NCBI RefSeq assembly: GCF_010668395.1
Contig: NZ_WUEY01000030.1
Span: 1 to 59,942 of the forward strand
Direction: 5' to 3'
DNA from: Martinezella lusitana
GTDB taxonomy: Bacteria; Pseudomonadota; Alphaproteobacteria; Rhizobiales; Rhizobiaceae
DNA length: 59,942 nucleotides
Shown in pieces: positions 35,138-43,917 of this stretch. Positions within the stretch are counted from its first letter, which is position 1. The number at the start of each line of letters is the position of its first letter. The translations under genes were made by a program, and so were the position numbers. The notes under the pieces were generated by a model. It was not told the DNA's origin. It made no database searches and was given only the letters and a program-made list of their open reading frames with translations.

Positions 35138-35457
35138 GATTACAGGCCTCAAGGCAGCAGAAAGCCGCTTCTATTGTTGAAAGATGAAGATCAACCTATT
35201 GATCCGCGTGGATTGCCAGCGAACGCCCAAGGCTCATTCGGAAATCAGTAGATGCATTCACACAGGCTCAGCCGGTAGCATCGGTCGCACACAAGCTCCC
35301 CCTGCCGCTCGGACACCGAAACGATGTGGATCACCTCCGATAGTGAAACCCGGCTGTATGATCGAATGTCCGGCCGGAAATAGCGGAGCCATGCGTACGA
35401 AGCGACAAGGCAATGGCCTCTCCAATTGCATATGAAGAGGCCCTGAACGCCAGGGAA
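35138..35457. other. 320-bp gap, nothing called
   Basis: Upstream of the two-winged-helix gene and downstream of the beta-lactamase-family gene. No terminator with a T-run or palindrome was found. Confidence 0.45.
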
Positions 35458-36903
35458 TCACAGTCGCCAGGTAATGGACTGGATCCTCAAAGGCTTCGGC
35501 GGACCGCAGAGCACTTTTGCAACGATCTCGCCCGCAGCGCAGGGCAGATGAAGATCGAAGCGCCCGAAACCATTGTCGGCGCCGCCCGGGTCGGCAGCAA
35601 GGATCTTCAGCTTGTCGAGAGCCAGCACGCCAGCCCTTTCGCGCAATGCCGCCAGTTCGGTTGCGCGTTCGCGATAGGGCCGGTCCATGGCGACGTTCTC
35701 CAGGAAGATCGCGTCCGCCACCATGTCGTCCCAGCCTTCCGTCAGCAGGCGTAACAGGCCCTTCGACAAGTCGCGGACGACCGAGGGCTGTGTGTCGTCC
35801 GGCCTGCCGGTTTCGGACGCGCGGTCGAGCAGCAGGTCGAGCGCCGCCGTCGTCGGTGTCCAGGCTCCCGAATAGGTCGCGTTCTCGAAAGCGACCACGC
35901 CAAGGCCGGTCTGCGGATTCCAGCGCATGTGCGAGCTGAAACCGGGATAGCCGCCCGAGTGGCTGACGATCGGGCCGAAGCGGATGTGGTGTTCGACAAG
36001 GAGACCGAATCCATATCCCTTGAGGCGGATGTCGTCCGCCGGTTCCGGAGCGATCGGGCACTGGATGCGTTGCATTTCCCGTCGGCTCGCGGCCGAGAGC
36101 GGTCCTTCTTCGCCGCCGCTCGCGGGATCGAACGCAGCACCAAGCCAGCCTGCCCAGCGGGCGAGGTCATGGGTCGTGGTAACCGCGCCGCCGATGGCGG
36201 AAAAGGCACCGGGCCCGGTGAAGGGCAGCGGCAACCAGTTGCCGTCGACATCGCGGAAGCCCGTGGCCATCCGTTCCGGTGCGATCGACAGGGGATCGAA
36301 GCCCGTCTCATGCAGGCCGAGCGGCGAAAGCAGGTGATTTGTGACGAAATCGACGTAGCGCTCGCCGCTGACTGCCTCGATCACCTGCCCGAGGAGGGCG
36401 TAGCCCAGATTGGAATATTCGTACCGCGTTCCAGGCGCCGTGGCAAAGCGAACGCCGCTCTCGAGTACCGCCATGAAGGCGGCATTGGACAGCGATTCCT
36501 GCCGGTCCGCCCAAGGGTCGTCCGTCGGCAGCCCGCCCGCCATCGACAGGAGCATCCGCACCGTCGGCGCTTCCGGCCGCCCTTCCGGCAGCGTTGGCTT
36601 CAGCGCCGGCACGTAATGCGTGACTGGGGTATCGAGCGACAGCAGCCCGCGATCGCGCAACACCAGAATGGCGGCCGCCGTGAAACTCTTGGTGCAGGAG
36701 GCAATGCGGAACCGAGTATGGGATGCAGGCGGACGGTCTGCCGTATCTGCATGCCCATGTCCGCCTTCGAAGGTAATGCCCGTTCGGTCGAATACGGCGA
36801 AGCGGATGCCGGGCGTCGCTCTCTGCTCGACCCGTTCGTGAAAGAGCGCATCGATCTTTTCGGCAAGCGCGTCACGCTGCAGAAGGTCTTCGAATACGGG
36901 CAT
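35458..36903 (-). CDS. serine hydrolase, beta-lactamase family (PF00144)
   Basis: A 481-residue protein; AAGGA precedes the ATG. All three class C beta-lactamase/DD-peptidase motifs are present: Ser69-x-x-Lys72 (SCTK), Tyr163-Ser-Asn165 (YSN) and HSG at 315-317 in place of KTG. HSG-type members are often D-aminopeptidases, esterases or amidases rather than lactamases. No signal peptide, so it probably acts in the cytosol on imported peptides. It is the last gene of the Dpp/Opp importer operon, 16 bp after the second ATPase, which makes hydrolysis of a D-amino-acid-containing peptide a reasonable guess. Confidence 0.9.
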   Translation of the reverse strand: MPVFEDLLQRDALAEKIDALFHERVEQRATPGIRFAVFDRTGITFEGGHGHADTADRPPASHTRFRIASCTKSFTAAAILVLRDRGLLSLDTPVTHYVPALKPTLPEGRPEAPTVRMLLSMAGGLPTDDPWADRQESLSNAAFMAVLESGVRFATAPGTRYEYSNLGYALLGQVIEAVSGERYVDFVTNHLLSPLGLHETGFDPLSIAPERMATGFRDVDGNWLPLPFTGPGAFSAIGGAVTTTHDLARWAGWLGAAFDPASGGEEGPLSAASRREMQRIQCPIAPEPADDIRLKGYGFGLLVEHHIRFGPIVSHSGGYPGFSSHMRWNPQTGLGVVAFENATYSGAWTPTTAALDLLLDRASETGRPDDTQPSVVRDLSKGLLRLLTEGWDDMVADAIFLENVAMDRPYRERATELAALRERAGVLALDKLKILAADPGGADNGFGRFDLHLPCAAGEIVAKVLCGPPKPLRIQSITWRL

Positions 36904-36919
36904 GATAGTTCCTTTCGGC

Positions 36920-37675
36920 TCAAGGCAGGTCGGGTGCGGCGGCAAGCAACTGACGGGTATAGTCATGCTGCGGCGCATCGAAAATAGCCTCGGTCGATGC
37001 CATTTCGACAATCTCGCCACGATAGATCACAGCCACCCTGTCGCAGAGCGACCGGACGACGGCAAGATTGTGCGAGATGAATAGTTGCGACAGCCCCATC
37101 ATCGCGCGCAGATCGGCAAAGAGATTGATGATCCCCGCCTGCACCGACACATCGAGCGCGGCCGTTGCTTCGTCGGCAACGAGAAATTGCGGATCGATGG
37201 CGAGCGCGCGGGCGATGGCGACGCGCTGTCGCTGGCCGCCGGACATGGTCGCCGGGCGGTTGTCGAGCATCGTCAGAGGCAGGTGCACGCGGCGCAGCAG
37301 GTCTTCGCATCGCTGGCGGCGATCCTCCCGCCCGCTGCCGATGCCGTGCACGCTCATCAGTTCGTGCAGGAGCTGCCAGACCGTCATGCGCGGATCGAGC
37401 GAGGCGTAAGGGTCCTGAAACACCATCTGGATGGCACAGCGCTGTTGCCGCGTGCGGCGCGGATGAATGGTTTCTCCGCCGAACTGCAGCAGGCCGGAAT
37501 AGCTCTGCTGGAGCCCGACGACCACCCGGCCGAGCGTGGATTTTCCCGATCCGGATTCGCCGACAAGGCCGACGATTTCGCCTGCGCCGACGCGAAGATC
37601 GACATTGCGCAGCGCCTGCATCCCGCCAGGAAAGGTGACCGAGACGCCTTCCACCACAAGTTCGTTGCGGGTCAT
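36920..37675 (-). CDS. oligopeptide/dipeptide-type ABC importer ATPase (DppF/OppF)
   Basis: A 251-residue ATPase: Walker A GESGSGKST, signature MSGGQRQRV, Walker B LVADEAT (Ala-Thr in place of the more usual Pro-Thr) and switch His in FISHNLAVV. Overlaps the DppD-like gene by ATGA. Somewhat short at the C-terminus for OppF, which usually continues into an Fe-S-type tail. Drives import of a peptide or similar compound. Confidence 0.92.
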   Translation of the reverse strand: MTRNELVVEGVSVTFPGGMQALRNVDLRVGAGEIVGLVGESGSGKSTLGRVVVGLQQSYSGLLQFGGETIHPRRTRQQRCAIQMVFQDPYASLDPRMTVWQLLHELMSVHGIGSGREDRRQRCEDLLRRVHLPLTMLDNRPATMSGGQRQRVAIARALAIDPQFLVADEATAALDVSVQAGIINLFADLRAMMGLSQLFISHNLAVVRSLCDRVAVIYRGEIVEMASTEAIFDAPQHDYTRQLLAAAPDLP

Positions 37676-38643
37676 ACTTCCTCATCCCTTGCAAAAAAGC
37701 GTTCGTCTTCGGCGGTGAAGGGGGCAACCTGGCGCCCCGGTCCGCAAGGTATCAAGGCCTGCGCGGGCGTCTGGTCGCGTTCCGTCAGGGACGGTGCGGA
37801 GCTGGCAAGTCCGCGCAGGCGCCTGATCGGCCCCTTGATGCGTGGCACCGCCGCCAGCAGCGCCCGCGTGTAAGGGTGCGCGGGTGCGGCGATCAGCGCG
37901 GCCAGGTCGTCGGACTGCTCGACCGTGCGTCCGGCATACATGACGGTCAGCGAATCGCAGAATTCCGCGACCACGCCGAGATCGTGCGTGACATAGAGAA
38001 GGCCCGCGCCGAGATCGGTCTTGAGTGCCTTGAACAGATTGAGGATCTGCGCCTGGATCGTCACGTCGAGCGCGGTGGTCGGCTCGTCGCACAGGATCAC
38101 CTCCGGCTTGCTGGCAATGGCCGAGGCGATCATGACGCGCTGGCGCATCCCGCCGGAGAGCTGGTGCGGATAGGCATCGACCCAGCGGGCAGGATCCTGG
38201 ATTCCGACCTGCGCCAGGAGTTCAACGGCCAGTTCACGGGCCTGGCGGGCACCGAAGCCCCGCCGCTCTGCGACGCCGTCGACGATCTGCCGCCCGACCT
38301 TCATCACCGGATTGAGCGCGATGGCCGGCTCCTGAAACACCATGGCAATGCCGGTTCCGCGGATCGCATGCAGATGCTTGCCGCCATCGGCCAGGAGGTC
38401 GCGGTCGTTGAACCGGATCGCACCGGCGGTTACTCGCAGATTTGCAGGCAGAAGGCCCATGACCGCGCGCAGGGTCAGGCTCTTGCCGGAGCCGGATTCG
38501 CCCACCAGTCCACGCGCTTCGCCACGCGCCACGGACAAGGCCACATTGTCGAGCGCCCTGTAGCTTCGATCGCCGATCCAGGCTGCGACGCTCAAGCCTT
38601 CGATGTCGAGGGCTGCGTTTGTCTTTGCCGTCCGATGCATCAT
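37672..38643 (-). CDS. oligopeptide/dipeptide-type ABC importer ATPase (DppD/OppD)
   Basis: A 323-residue ATPase: Walker A GESGSGKSL, signature LSGGMRQRV, Walker B ILCDEPT, switch His in VTHDLGVV, and the C-terminal oligopeptide-transporter domain with HPYTRALLAAVPRIKG and a CGPG tail where a Cys motif sits in Fe-S-containing relatives. Starts in the stop of the permease (ATGA). Confidence 0.93.
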   Translation of the reverse strand: MMHRTAKTNAALDIEGLSVAAWIGDRSYRALDNVALSVARGEARGLVGESGSGKSLTLRAVMGLLPANLRVTAGAIRFNDRDLLADGGKHLHAIRGTGIAMVFQEPAIALNPVMKVGRQIVDGVAERRGFGARQARELAVELLAQVGIQDPARWVDAYPHQLSGGMRQRVMIASAIASKPEVILCDEPTTALDVTIQAQILNLFKALKTDLGAGLLYVTHDLGVVAEFCDSLTVMYAGRTVEQSDDLAALIAAPAHPYTRALLAAVPRIKGPIRRLRGLASSAPSLTERDQTPAQALIPCGPGRQVAPFTAEDERFFARDEEV

Positions 38644-39521
38644 CGTTTCACCCTCAGCGCAGTTGCAAGCCCGTCGCCGACCAGCGACAGCCCGTAGCTT
38701 GTGACGACCACGGCCACGGCTGGGATCAGCATCAGGCTATAGGTGCCGCCGGCGAAGAAGGGTTGCCCTTCCGACATCATGTTGCCCCAGTCCGGGGTCG
38801 GCGGCACGACGCCGAGGCCGAAATAGCTCAAGGTGACGATGACGCCGATATTGGCCACGATGTCGCTCATCGCGTAGACGATGGCCTGGCTCAGCACGTT
38901 CGGCATCAGATGGCGAAAAACGATACGCGGAACGCCGAGGCCGCCCACATGCAGCGCGTCCGTGAAATTGGTCGCGCTCAGCACCATCGCCTCGGCGCGG
39001 ATGATGCGGGCATAGGCGATCCAGCTGACGATGGAGATCGCAACGATGATGCTCGAGACGCCGTTGCCGAGAATGAAGACCAGGCTGATGACGAGAACGT
39101 AGAACGGGAAAGCAACGACGGTATCGGCGATGCGCATGATGATCGTGTCGAACCACCCGCCGAAATAGCCGCAGAGCGCGCCGACGGTCGAGCCGATGAC
39201 GAAGGGCAGCAGGACCGCGACCGACGCGAGCGCCAGATCGGTGCGCGCGCCGTAGAGCAGCCGCGCCCAGATATCGCGCCCGAGATTGTCGGTGCCGAGC
39301 AAATGATCCGCACTCGGCCCCTGCAGCGTGGACAGGAAATCCTGCGCGGTGGGGTCGTAGCGGGTGAGTAGCGGTGCGGCGAGCGCCATGAGGACGATTA
39401 CGCCGACGATCAGCGTGCCGAACAGAAGCTGCGGGTTGTCGCGAACAAGCCGCCGGAACGGGCCGGCTGCGGCGGCGCGAGCCGTAGCGGGGGTGGATGC
39501 GGTCATCGGAGTCTGGCTCAT
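38640..39521 (-). CDS. oligopeptide/dipeptide-type ABC importer permease (DppC/OppC)
   Basis: A 293-residue membrane protein. A cytoplasmic Ala/Thr-rich start leads to a first helix at about 33-55 (LLFGTLIVGVIVLMALAAPLL) and the DppC hallmark HLLGTDNLGRDIWARLLYGARTDL, followed by five helices. Docking loop ALHVGGLGVPRIVFRHLMPN. Coupled by ATGA to both neighbours. Confidence 0.93.
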   Translation of the reverse strand: MSQTPMTASTPATARAAAAGPFRRLVRDNPQLLFGTLIVGVIVLMALAAPLLTRYDPTAQDFLSTLQGPSADHLLGTDNLGRDIWARLLYGARTDLALASVAVLLPFVIGSTVGALCGYFGGWFDTIIMRIADTVVAFPFYVLVISLVFILGNGVSSIIVAISIVSWIAYARIIRAEAMVLSATNFTDALHVGGLGVPRIVFRHLMPNVLSQAIVYAMSDIVANIGVIVTLSYFGLGVVPPTPDWGNMMSEGQPFFAGGTYSLMLIPAVAVVVTSYGLSLVGDGLATALRVKR

Positions 39522-40453
39522 TTCAGTCTCACCCTCGGATCAAGCAGCGTGTAGGCGATGTCGGTGAGCAGGTAGACGAGCAGCACCAGAAGCGCGAAGA
39601 CCAGAGCGCTCGCCTGCACCACGGGAAAGTCGCGGTTCAAAATGCCCTTCATCAGGAAGGTGCCCATGCCCGGAATGGCGAAGACGTTCTCGACCACCAG
39701 CGAACCGCCGGCGAGAAAGCCGATCTGGATGCTGAGAATGCTGAGACCGGAAATGCTGGCGTTCCGCAGCGCGTAGTGCAGCCAGATCGTGCTGCTGCGC
39801 AGACCCTTGGCGCGGGCGAAATTGACGTATTCGCTGTTCAGCGCATCGATCAGCGCGGTGCGCAGGCTGCGCATCAGCACCGGCACGATGCCGAGCGCCA
39901 GGGACAGCGCGGGCAGAAACAGCGACACGATATGCGTCCACATCGTCTTGCCGTATCCGGCCACGGGAAAGATCTTCAGCCGGATGGCGAACATCACGAT
40001 GAAGACCGTGGCAATGAAGAAGATCGGCGTTCCCTGGAAGATGGCAGTCAGGATCCGCACCACCACGTCGGAGAGGCCGTTGGGCTTCACGGCATTCCAG
40101 GCGGCGAGCGGGACGGCGATGACGAGGCTCAAGAGCGCGCTCATCAGCATCAAAAGCAGGGTGGGGGGCAGGCGCGTGGCCAGTAGATCGACGATCGGCT
40201 CGCGAAAGAACATCGACTGACCGAGTTCGCCCGTCACCAGATCGCGCAGGAAACGCAGATACTGGATCGCCAGGGGCTGATCGAGGCCCCATTGCTGCTT
40301 CAGCGCCGCAATCGCCTCCGGTGTTGCATGTTCGCCCAGATAGGTCCGGGCGGGATCGCCGGGGGTGAGATGCATCAGGAGGAAGGTCAGCGTCGCCGCC
40401 CCGAGCACAACGGGTATCAGCAGCATAAGCCGTCGGAATAAAAATCTCAGCAT
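39518..40453 (-). CDS. oligopeptide/dipeptide-type ABC importer permease (DppB/OppB)
   Basis: A 311-residue membrane protein with the family N-terminus (FLFRRLMLLIPVVLGAATLTFLLMHLTPGDP) and six helices; docking loop YVNFARAKGLRSSTIWLHYALRN. First permease of the operon, 137 bp after the binding-protein gene. Confidence 0.93.
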   Translation of the reverse strand: MLRFLFRRLMLLIPVVLGAATLTFLLMHLTPGDPARTYLGEHATPEAIAALKQQWGLDQPLAIQYLRFLRDLVTGELGQSMFFREPIVDLLATRLPPTLLLMLMSALLSLVIAVPLAAWNAVKPNGLSDVVVRILTAIFQGTPIFFIATVFIVMFAIRLKIFPVAGYGKTMWTHIVSLFLPALSLALGIVPVLMRSLRTALIDALNSEYVNFARAKGLRSSTIWLHYALRNASISGLSILSIQIGFLAGGSLVVENVFAIPGMGTFLMKGILNRDFPVVQASALVFALLVLLVYLLTDIAYTLLDPRVRLK

Positions 40454-40590
40454 GGAAAACCGATCTCAAAAAGGACGGAGACGGACCGCGCGCTCGCGGG
40501 AGGGCGCGCAGTCCGTCGCGTGCCGCCGGATCGAGGCTGGCCTCCGTCCGCCCGGCAAAGGGAAACGGAGGCCTGGCCCCGGCGCGGCGG

Positions 40591-42138
40591 TTATTCCGAC
40601 AGCCAGACGTTGGCGAGGTTGTAGTTGCCGGTCACATAGGGATGAAAGCCGTGAACCTTCGTCGAATAGGAGTAGAGTTCGGGCGAGTAGTACAGCGGCA
40701 CCATCGGCTGATCCTTGTCCCACAGGACCTGGATCTCGTCATAGAGCTTCTTGCGCGCCGCCTGGTCGCTGATGGTTGCGGCCTGCTCGGCCTTCGCGGC
40801 GATTTCCTTGTTGTCGTAGAAGGAATACTGCACCTGCGAGCCGCCATCGTAGACCCCGGCAAAACGGATGATCTCGTCCGGATCGACGATGTCGGTGGTG
40901 TTGTAGGTAAAGCCCATGTCGTAGTTCTTGGCCTGTCGCGCGTCGCTCAAGGCCGACGGGTCGAGCACCTGGATGGCCAGCTTGATGCCGATTTTCGCTG
41001 CCTGTGCCTGAATGATCTGCGCCATCGTGGCTTCATCTGAATTGCCGCTGCTGACCGTGATCGTGGCGCTGAAGCCATCGGGCACCTTTGATTGCGCAAG
41101 TTCTTTTTTCGCGGTTTCGAGATCGAATGGCACGCCCTTGACGTCGGCATTGTGCGACCACGAGCTCGGCGACATGTAGGCGCCTGCCGGATCGCCGTTG
41201 CCGAACAGGATGACCTTGATCAGCGCCTGCTTGTCGATCAAAGCGGCGATGGCGCGACGCACATGCGCATCGTCGAACGGCGCCTTCGTGGTGTTGATCA
41301 CGACGAAGTCCACGCGGCTCGACGGAAAGACGCCGAGCGCCACGTCGCCGCCGCCGGCCCTTAGCGCCTGCGTGCTGGAATAGGCCGGGAATTCGTTGAT
41401 TTGTGCCTGGGCGCCCAGCAGCTGATTGGCGCGGGTGTTGCCGTCGGCCACCTCGTTGATGCTGATCGAGTCGAGATAGGGCTTGCCCTTCTGCCAGTAT
41501 TCCGTATTGCGCAGGAAATGCGCGCCGACGCCGACCGTGCGCTCCTCAAGCTTGAAAGGACCGGTGCCGATCGGTGCCTTGGCGAATTCCTCCGCGGTCT
41601 TGCCGCCATAATTGTACGGCACGATGGAATTGGAAAAGATCGCCATGACCGAAGGCAGCGGCGCATAGGGAGCCTTTGTGCGCACGATGACGGTCTGCGC
41701 ATCGGGCGTTTTCACCTCCGCGATGGACGCGTTGATGAAGCCGAACGGATTGGCCTGGTTCGATGCCTGATCGAGCGAAAACTTTACGTCCTTCGAGGTC
41801 ATCGGCGTGCCGTCGGAAAACTTCACGTCCGGACGCAATTTGAAGGTCCATTCGAGGCCGTCGGCCGACTGGCTCCATTCGCTGGCGAGCCCCGGCTGCA
41901 CCCCCTTGCCGTCCTCGGTGGGCAGCAACAGCGTATCGAACATCTCTTCGATAGCCCAGATCGAGCCGTTTTCCGCCGCCAGCGTCGGCATCAGCGTCTG
42001 TATGGGATCGGCGCGTACCATCACGAGGTCGCCGCCTTTTTGCGGGGCTTCCTCCGCGAATGCGCTGGATAAGCTTGTGCCGATCAGCAGGGCCGACACC
42101 ACGCCCATGCAGGTTCTGGTCCGAAACGAATTGCTCAT
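40591..42138 (-). CDS. peptide-type ABC importer solute-binding protein (family 5, DppA/OppA)
   Basis: A 515-residue secreted protein; start ATG 42138 with GGAG 9 nt upstream. Signal peptide with hydrophobic core MGVVSALLIGTSLSSAFA (about residues 11-28). Family 5 features: GLASEWSQSADGLEWTFKLRPDVKFSDGTPMTSKDVKFSLD and APIGTGPFKLEE. These proteins bind peptides, nickel, opines or other mid-size ligands, so ligand identity is open. Head of the operon binding protein-DppB-DppC-DppD-DppF-serine hydrolase. Confidence 0.92.
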   Translation of the reverse strand: MSNSFRTRTCMGVVSALLIGTSLSSAFAEEAPQKGGDLVMVRADPIQTLMPTLAAENGSIWAIEEMFDTLLLPTEDGKGVQPGLASEWSQSADGLEWTFKLRPDVKFSDGTPMTSKDVKFSLDQASNQANPFGFINASIAEVKTPDAQTVIVRTKAPYAPLPSVMAIFSNSIVPYNYGGKTAEEFAKAPIGTGPFKLEERTVGVGAHFLRNTEYWQKGKPYLDSISINEVADGNTRANQLLGAQAQINEFPAYSSTQALRAGGGDVALGVFPSSRVDFVVINTTKAPFDDAHVRRAIAALIDKQALIKVILFGNGDPAGAYMSPSSWSHNADVKGVPFDLETAKKELAQSKVPDGFSATITVSSGNSDEATMAQIIQAQAAKIGIKLAIQVLDPSALSDARQAKNYDMGFTYNTTDIVDPDEIIRFAGVYDGGSQVQYSFYDNKEIAAKAEQAATISDQAARKKLYDEIQVLWDKDQPMVPLYYSPELYSYSTKVHGFHPYVTGNYNLANVWLSE

Positions 42139-42398
42139 GGTTCGAAACTCCGTAATGATTTCAACGATATGGATGTGAAGGCGCACGGCAGTGGTCGGCC
42201 GAACGCTGCCGCTTCAGCGACGCCGCTTGCGAATGTGCAGAACCGCGCAGACAAGGGGTCTGATACGGGCAAGCATGTCCGCAGCCGGTGACTGATCCGG
42301 GAATGGAAGATGGAAATTATGCCGACGAGACAGGTCGGGGAGTACGCCGTTCATGCAGCTTCACACCGGCGACCGGCGGTTTGCTGTCACTGCGTTCT

Positions 42399-42414
42399 GG
42401 CAACTATAGTTGCC
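42399..42414. promoter_or_regulatory. perfect 16-bp palindrome
   Basis: GGCAACTATAGTTGCC lies 261 bp upstream of the peptide-binding-protein start. No regulator gene is adjacent, so the binding protein is unknown. Strength of symmetry makes an operator plausible. Confidence 0.5.
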
Positions 42415-42766
42415 TTTCGTATCGAATTTAGATTGTCAGTCGTTCGATACTATCCAAATATACGGATTTAATACTTGTTCTTTTCTAGCAATGGTCAAGA
42501 TGACCTCCCCTCTGCTTGCTATTGTTGGCGGCAGCCTAATCTCAGTATGCGGCAGCCGTCAATCGGGTATTTCGGAACGTGCGCGATTTTCTCTGAAACG
42601 AAAAAGATCGCGCCAAATACGAAGATGTTCGAAGAAAAATCGCGTGAAATCCGGCTGTTAGGCCCATCCGCGGTCTGAAACCGCTATAGGAAGATCGCGT
42701 TCGGCCAGTGTCAATTCAAAAATTCTATTCAGCGGCAAACATCATAACTCATTGTTTTATAATTGT

Positions 42767-42798
42767 TATGCAATTTTTGCATACTTTGCTGCGCAAAG
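42767..42798. promoter_or_regulatory. two adjacent palindromes
   Basis: TATGCAA-TTT-TTGCATA (42767-42783) is followed at once by CTTTGC-TGC-GCAAAG (42784-42798). They lie about 270 bp before the amino-acid-binding-protein gene and 75 bp before the aminotransferase remnant, whose promoter region they may be. Confidence 0.45.
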
Positions 42799-42870
42799 CG
42801 AATTGGTCAAACCTCATCCGCATCAGCAAAGTCTGTTCGTCATCGAAATGGCGAAGAACCGGAAATGCGG

Positions 42871-43008
42871 ATGAGTGGGATTGTCTATTGTGAAGGCCGG
42901 TTCGTGTCCGAGGGCGAGGCCCGTATCGGCTTGCTCGATTGCGGCCTCATGCCAGCCAGCCGGCTCCTTCCGCATCAAGGCAGCCCGATTGCCCTCGAAG
43001 CAGCATAG
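42871..43008 (+). pseudogene. 5' remnant of a class IV aminotransferase gene
   Basis: The first about 27 codons (MSGIVYCEGRFVSEGEAR, then IGLLDCGLM) read like the N-terminus of fold-type IV PLP aminotransferases (branched-chain or D-amino acid type: ...GRFVPE.EARISVLD.GF). After this the similarity stops and the frame ends at 43008; the about 250-residue rest is missing. Candidate ATGs exist at 42865 and 42871. A D-amino acid aminotransferase would fit the D-aminopeptidase operon that starts 60 bp downstream. It is most simply a deletion relic, though a short leader peptide cannot be excluded. Confidence 0.5.
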
Positions 43009-43067
43009 CTGCCCGAGGATCCCACCCAACTGACCATCAACAACCAAAACCAACAGAGGCGAACGAA

Positions 43068-43913
43068 ATGAAAAACAAGGCGAAAATGCTTGGCACTGTT
43101 CTTGGCTCCCTATTGGCGCTCAGCGCGCCGGCCATGGCAAGCGAGGGCTACGGCAACTGCAAGCTTTTCGGAAAGGCCGGCACCGAACATGCGCAGACCG
43201 CCGTTCCCGGGCAGTTCACGGTGATCATCAACCTGCCTGCCGTCGGCGAGTTCAACGGCGATACGCCTGAGACCATCACCGGCGGCCGCGAGTTCTGCAT
43301 GGCCGTCAACATCGCCTCACGCCTCGGTATCGACAAGGTCGTCCTGAAGAACGCCTCGTTCGATTCCATCGTCGCCGGGCAGAACAAGGATTTTGATATC
43401 GCGCTCGCGCTCATCTCGGTCACCGAAAAGCGCAAGAAGGTGGTGGATTTCTCGACGCCTTACGATCACGGAGCCTTCGGCCTTGCCGCCCGCGCGAAAT
43501 CCACCGTCGACGAGAAAAGCGTGAAGACCGCGAAGCTCGGCACCCAGGCAGGAACGACCATGGTGCAATGGGCGCAGGATACCTTGCCCGATACGAAACT
43601 TTCCGTCTTCGACGACACGGGTGCCATGTTCACGGCTCTCGCATCGGGCAATGTCGACGTGGTGATGACCGACCTTTCGGTCGTTTTGGGGCAGGTCTCC
43701 AACTCCGGCGGCAAGCTGAAGGTCGTCGGACAATATCCGAGCGGCAACGACACGGCCGGCATCTATCCGAAGGGCTCGGCGGAAAAGCCGGTGATCGACA
43801 AGATCATCGCGGACATGGCCGCCGACGGCACGCTGAAGGCGCTGGAGGCCGAATATCTGTCGGAGGCTCGCGGCGGCCTGAAGCCCGAGGACGTTCCGGT
43901 CTGGAAATATTGA
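43068..43913 (+). CDS. amino acid-type ABC importer solute-binding protein (family 3)
   Basis: A 281-residue secreted protein; start ATG 43068 with GAGGCGAA upstream. Signal peptide MKNKAKMLGTVLGSLLALSAPAMA (about 24 residues). Mature part has family 3 blocks (LPAVGEFNGDTPETITGGREFCMAVNIASRLG; FDIALALISVTEKRKKVVDFSTPYDHGAF). Two Cys occur. First intact gene of an operon whose last two genes are aminopeptidases. Confidence 0.9.
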   Translation: MKNKAKMLGTVLGSLLALSAPAMASEGYGNCKLFGKAGTEHAQTAVPGQFTVIINLPAVGEFNGDTPETITGGREFCMAVNIASRLGIDKVVLKNASFDSIVAGQNKDFDIALALISVTEKRKKVVDFSTPYDHGAFGLAARAKSTVDEKSVKTAKLGTQAGTTMVQWAQDTLPDTKLSVFDDTGAMFTALASGNVDVVMTDLSVVLGQVSNSGGKLKVVGQYPSGNDTAGIYPKGSAEKPVIDKIIADMAADGTLKALEAEYLSEARGGLKPEDVPVWKY

Positions 43914-43917
43914 TCTG

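Larger units (their letters stand above)
42139..43067. other. 929-bp divergent intergenic region, AT-rich
   Basis: Lies between the two peptide/amino-acid importer operons. It holds the palindromes at 42399-42414 and 42767-42798 and the aminotransferase remnant at 42871-43008; the rest shows no gene. The low GC and a gene fragment suggest past deletion or rearrangement. Confidence 0.6.
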
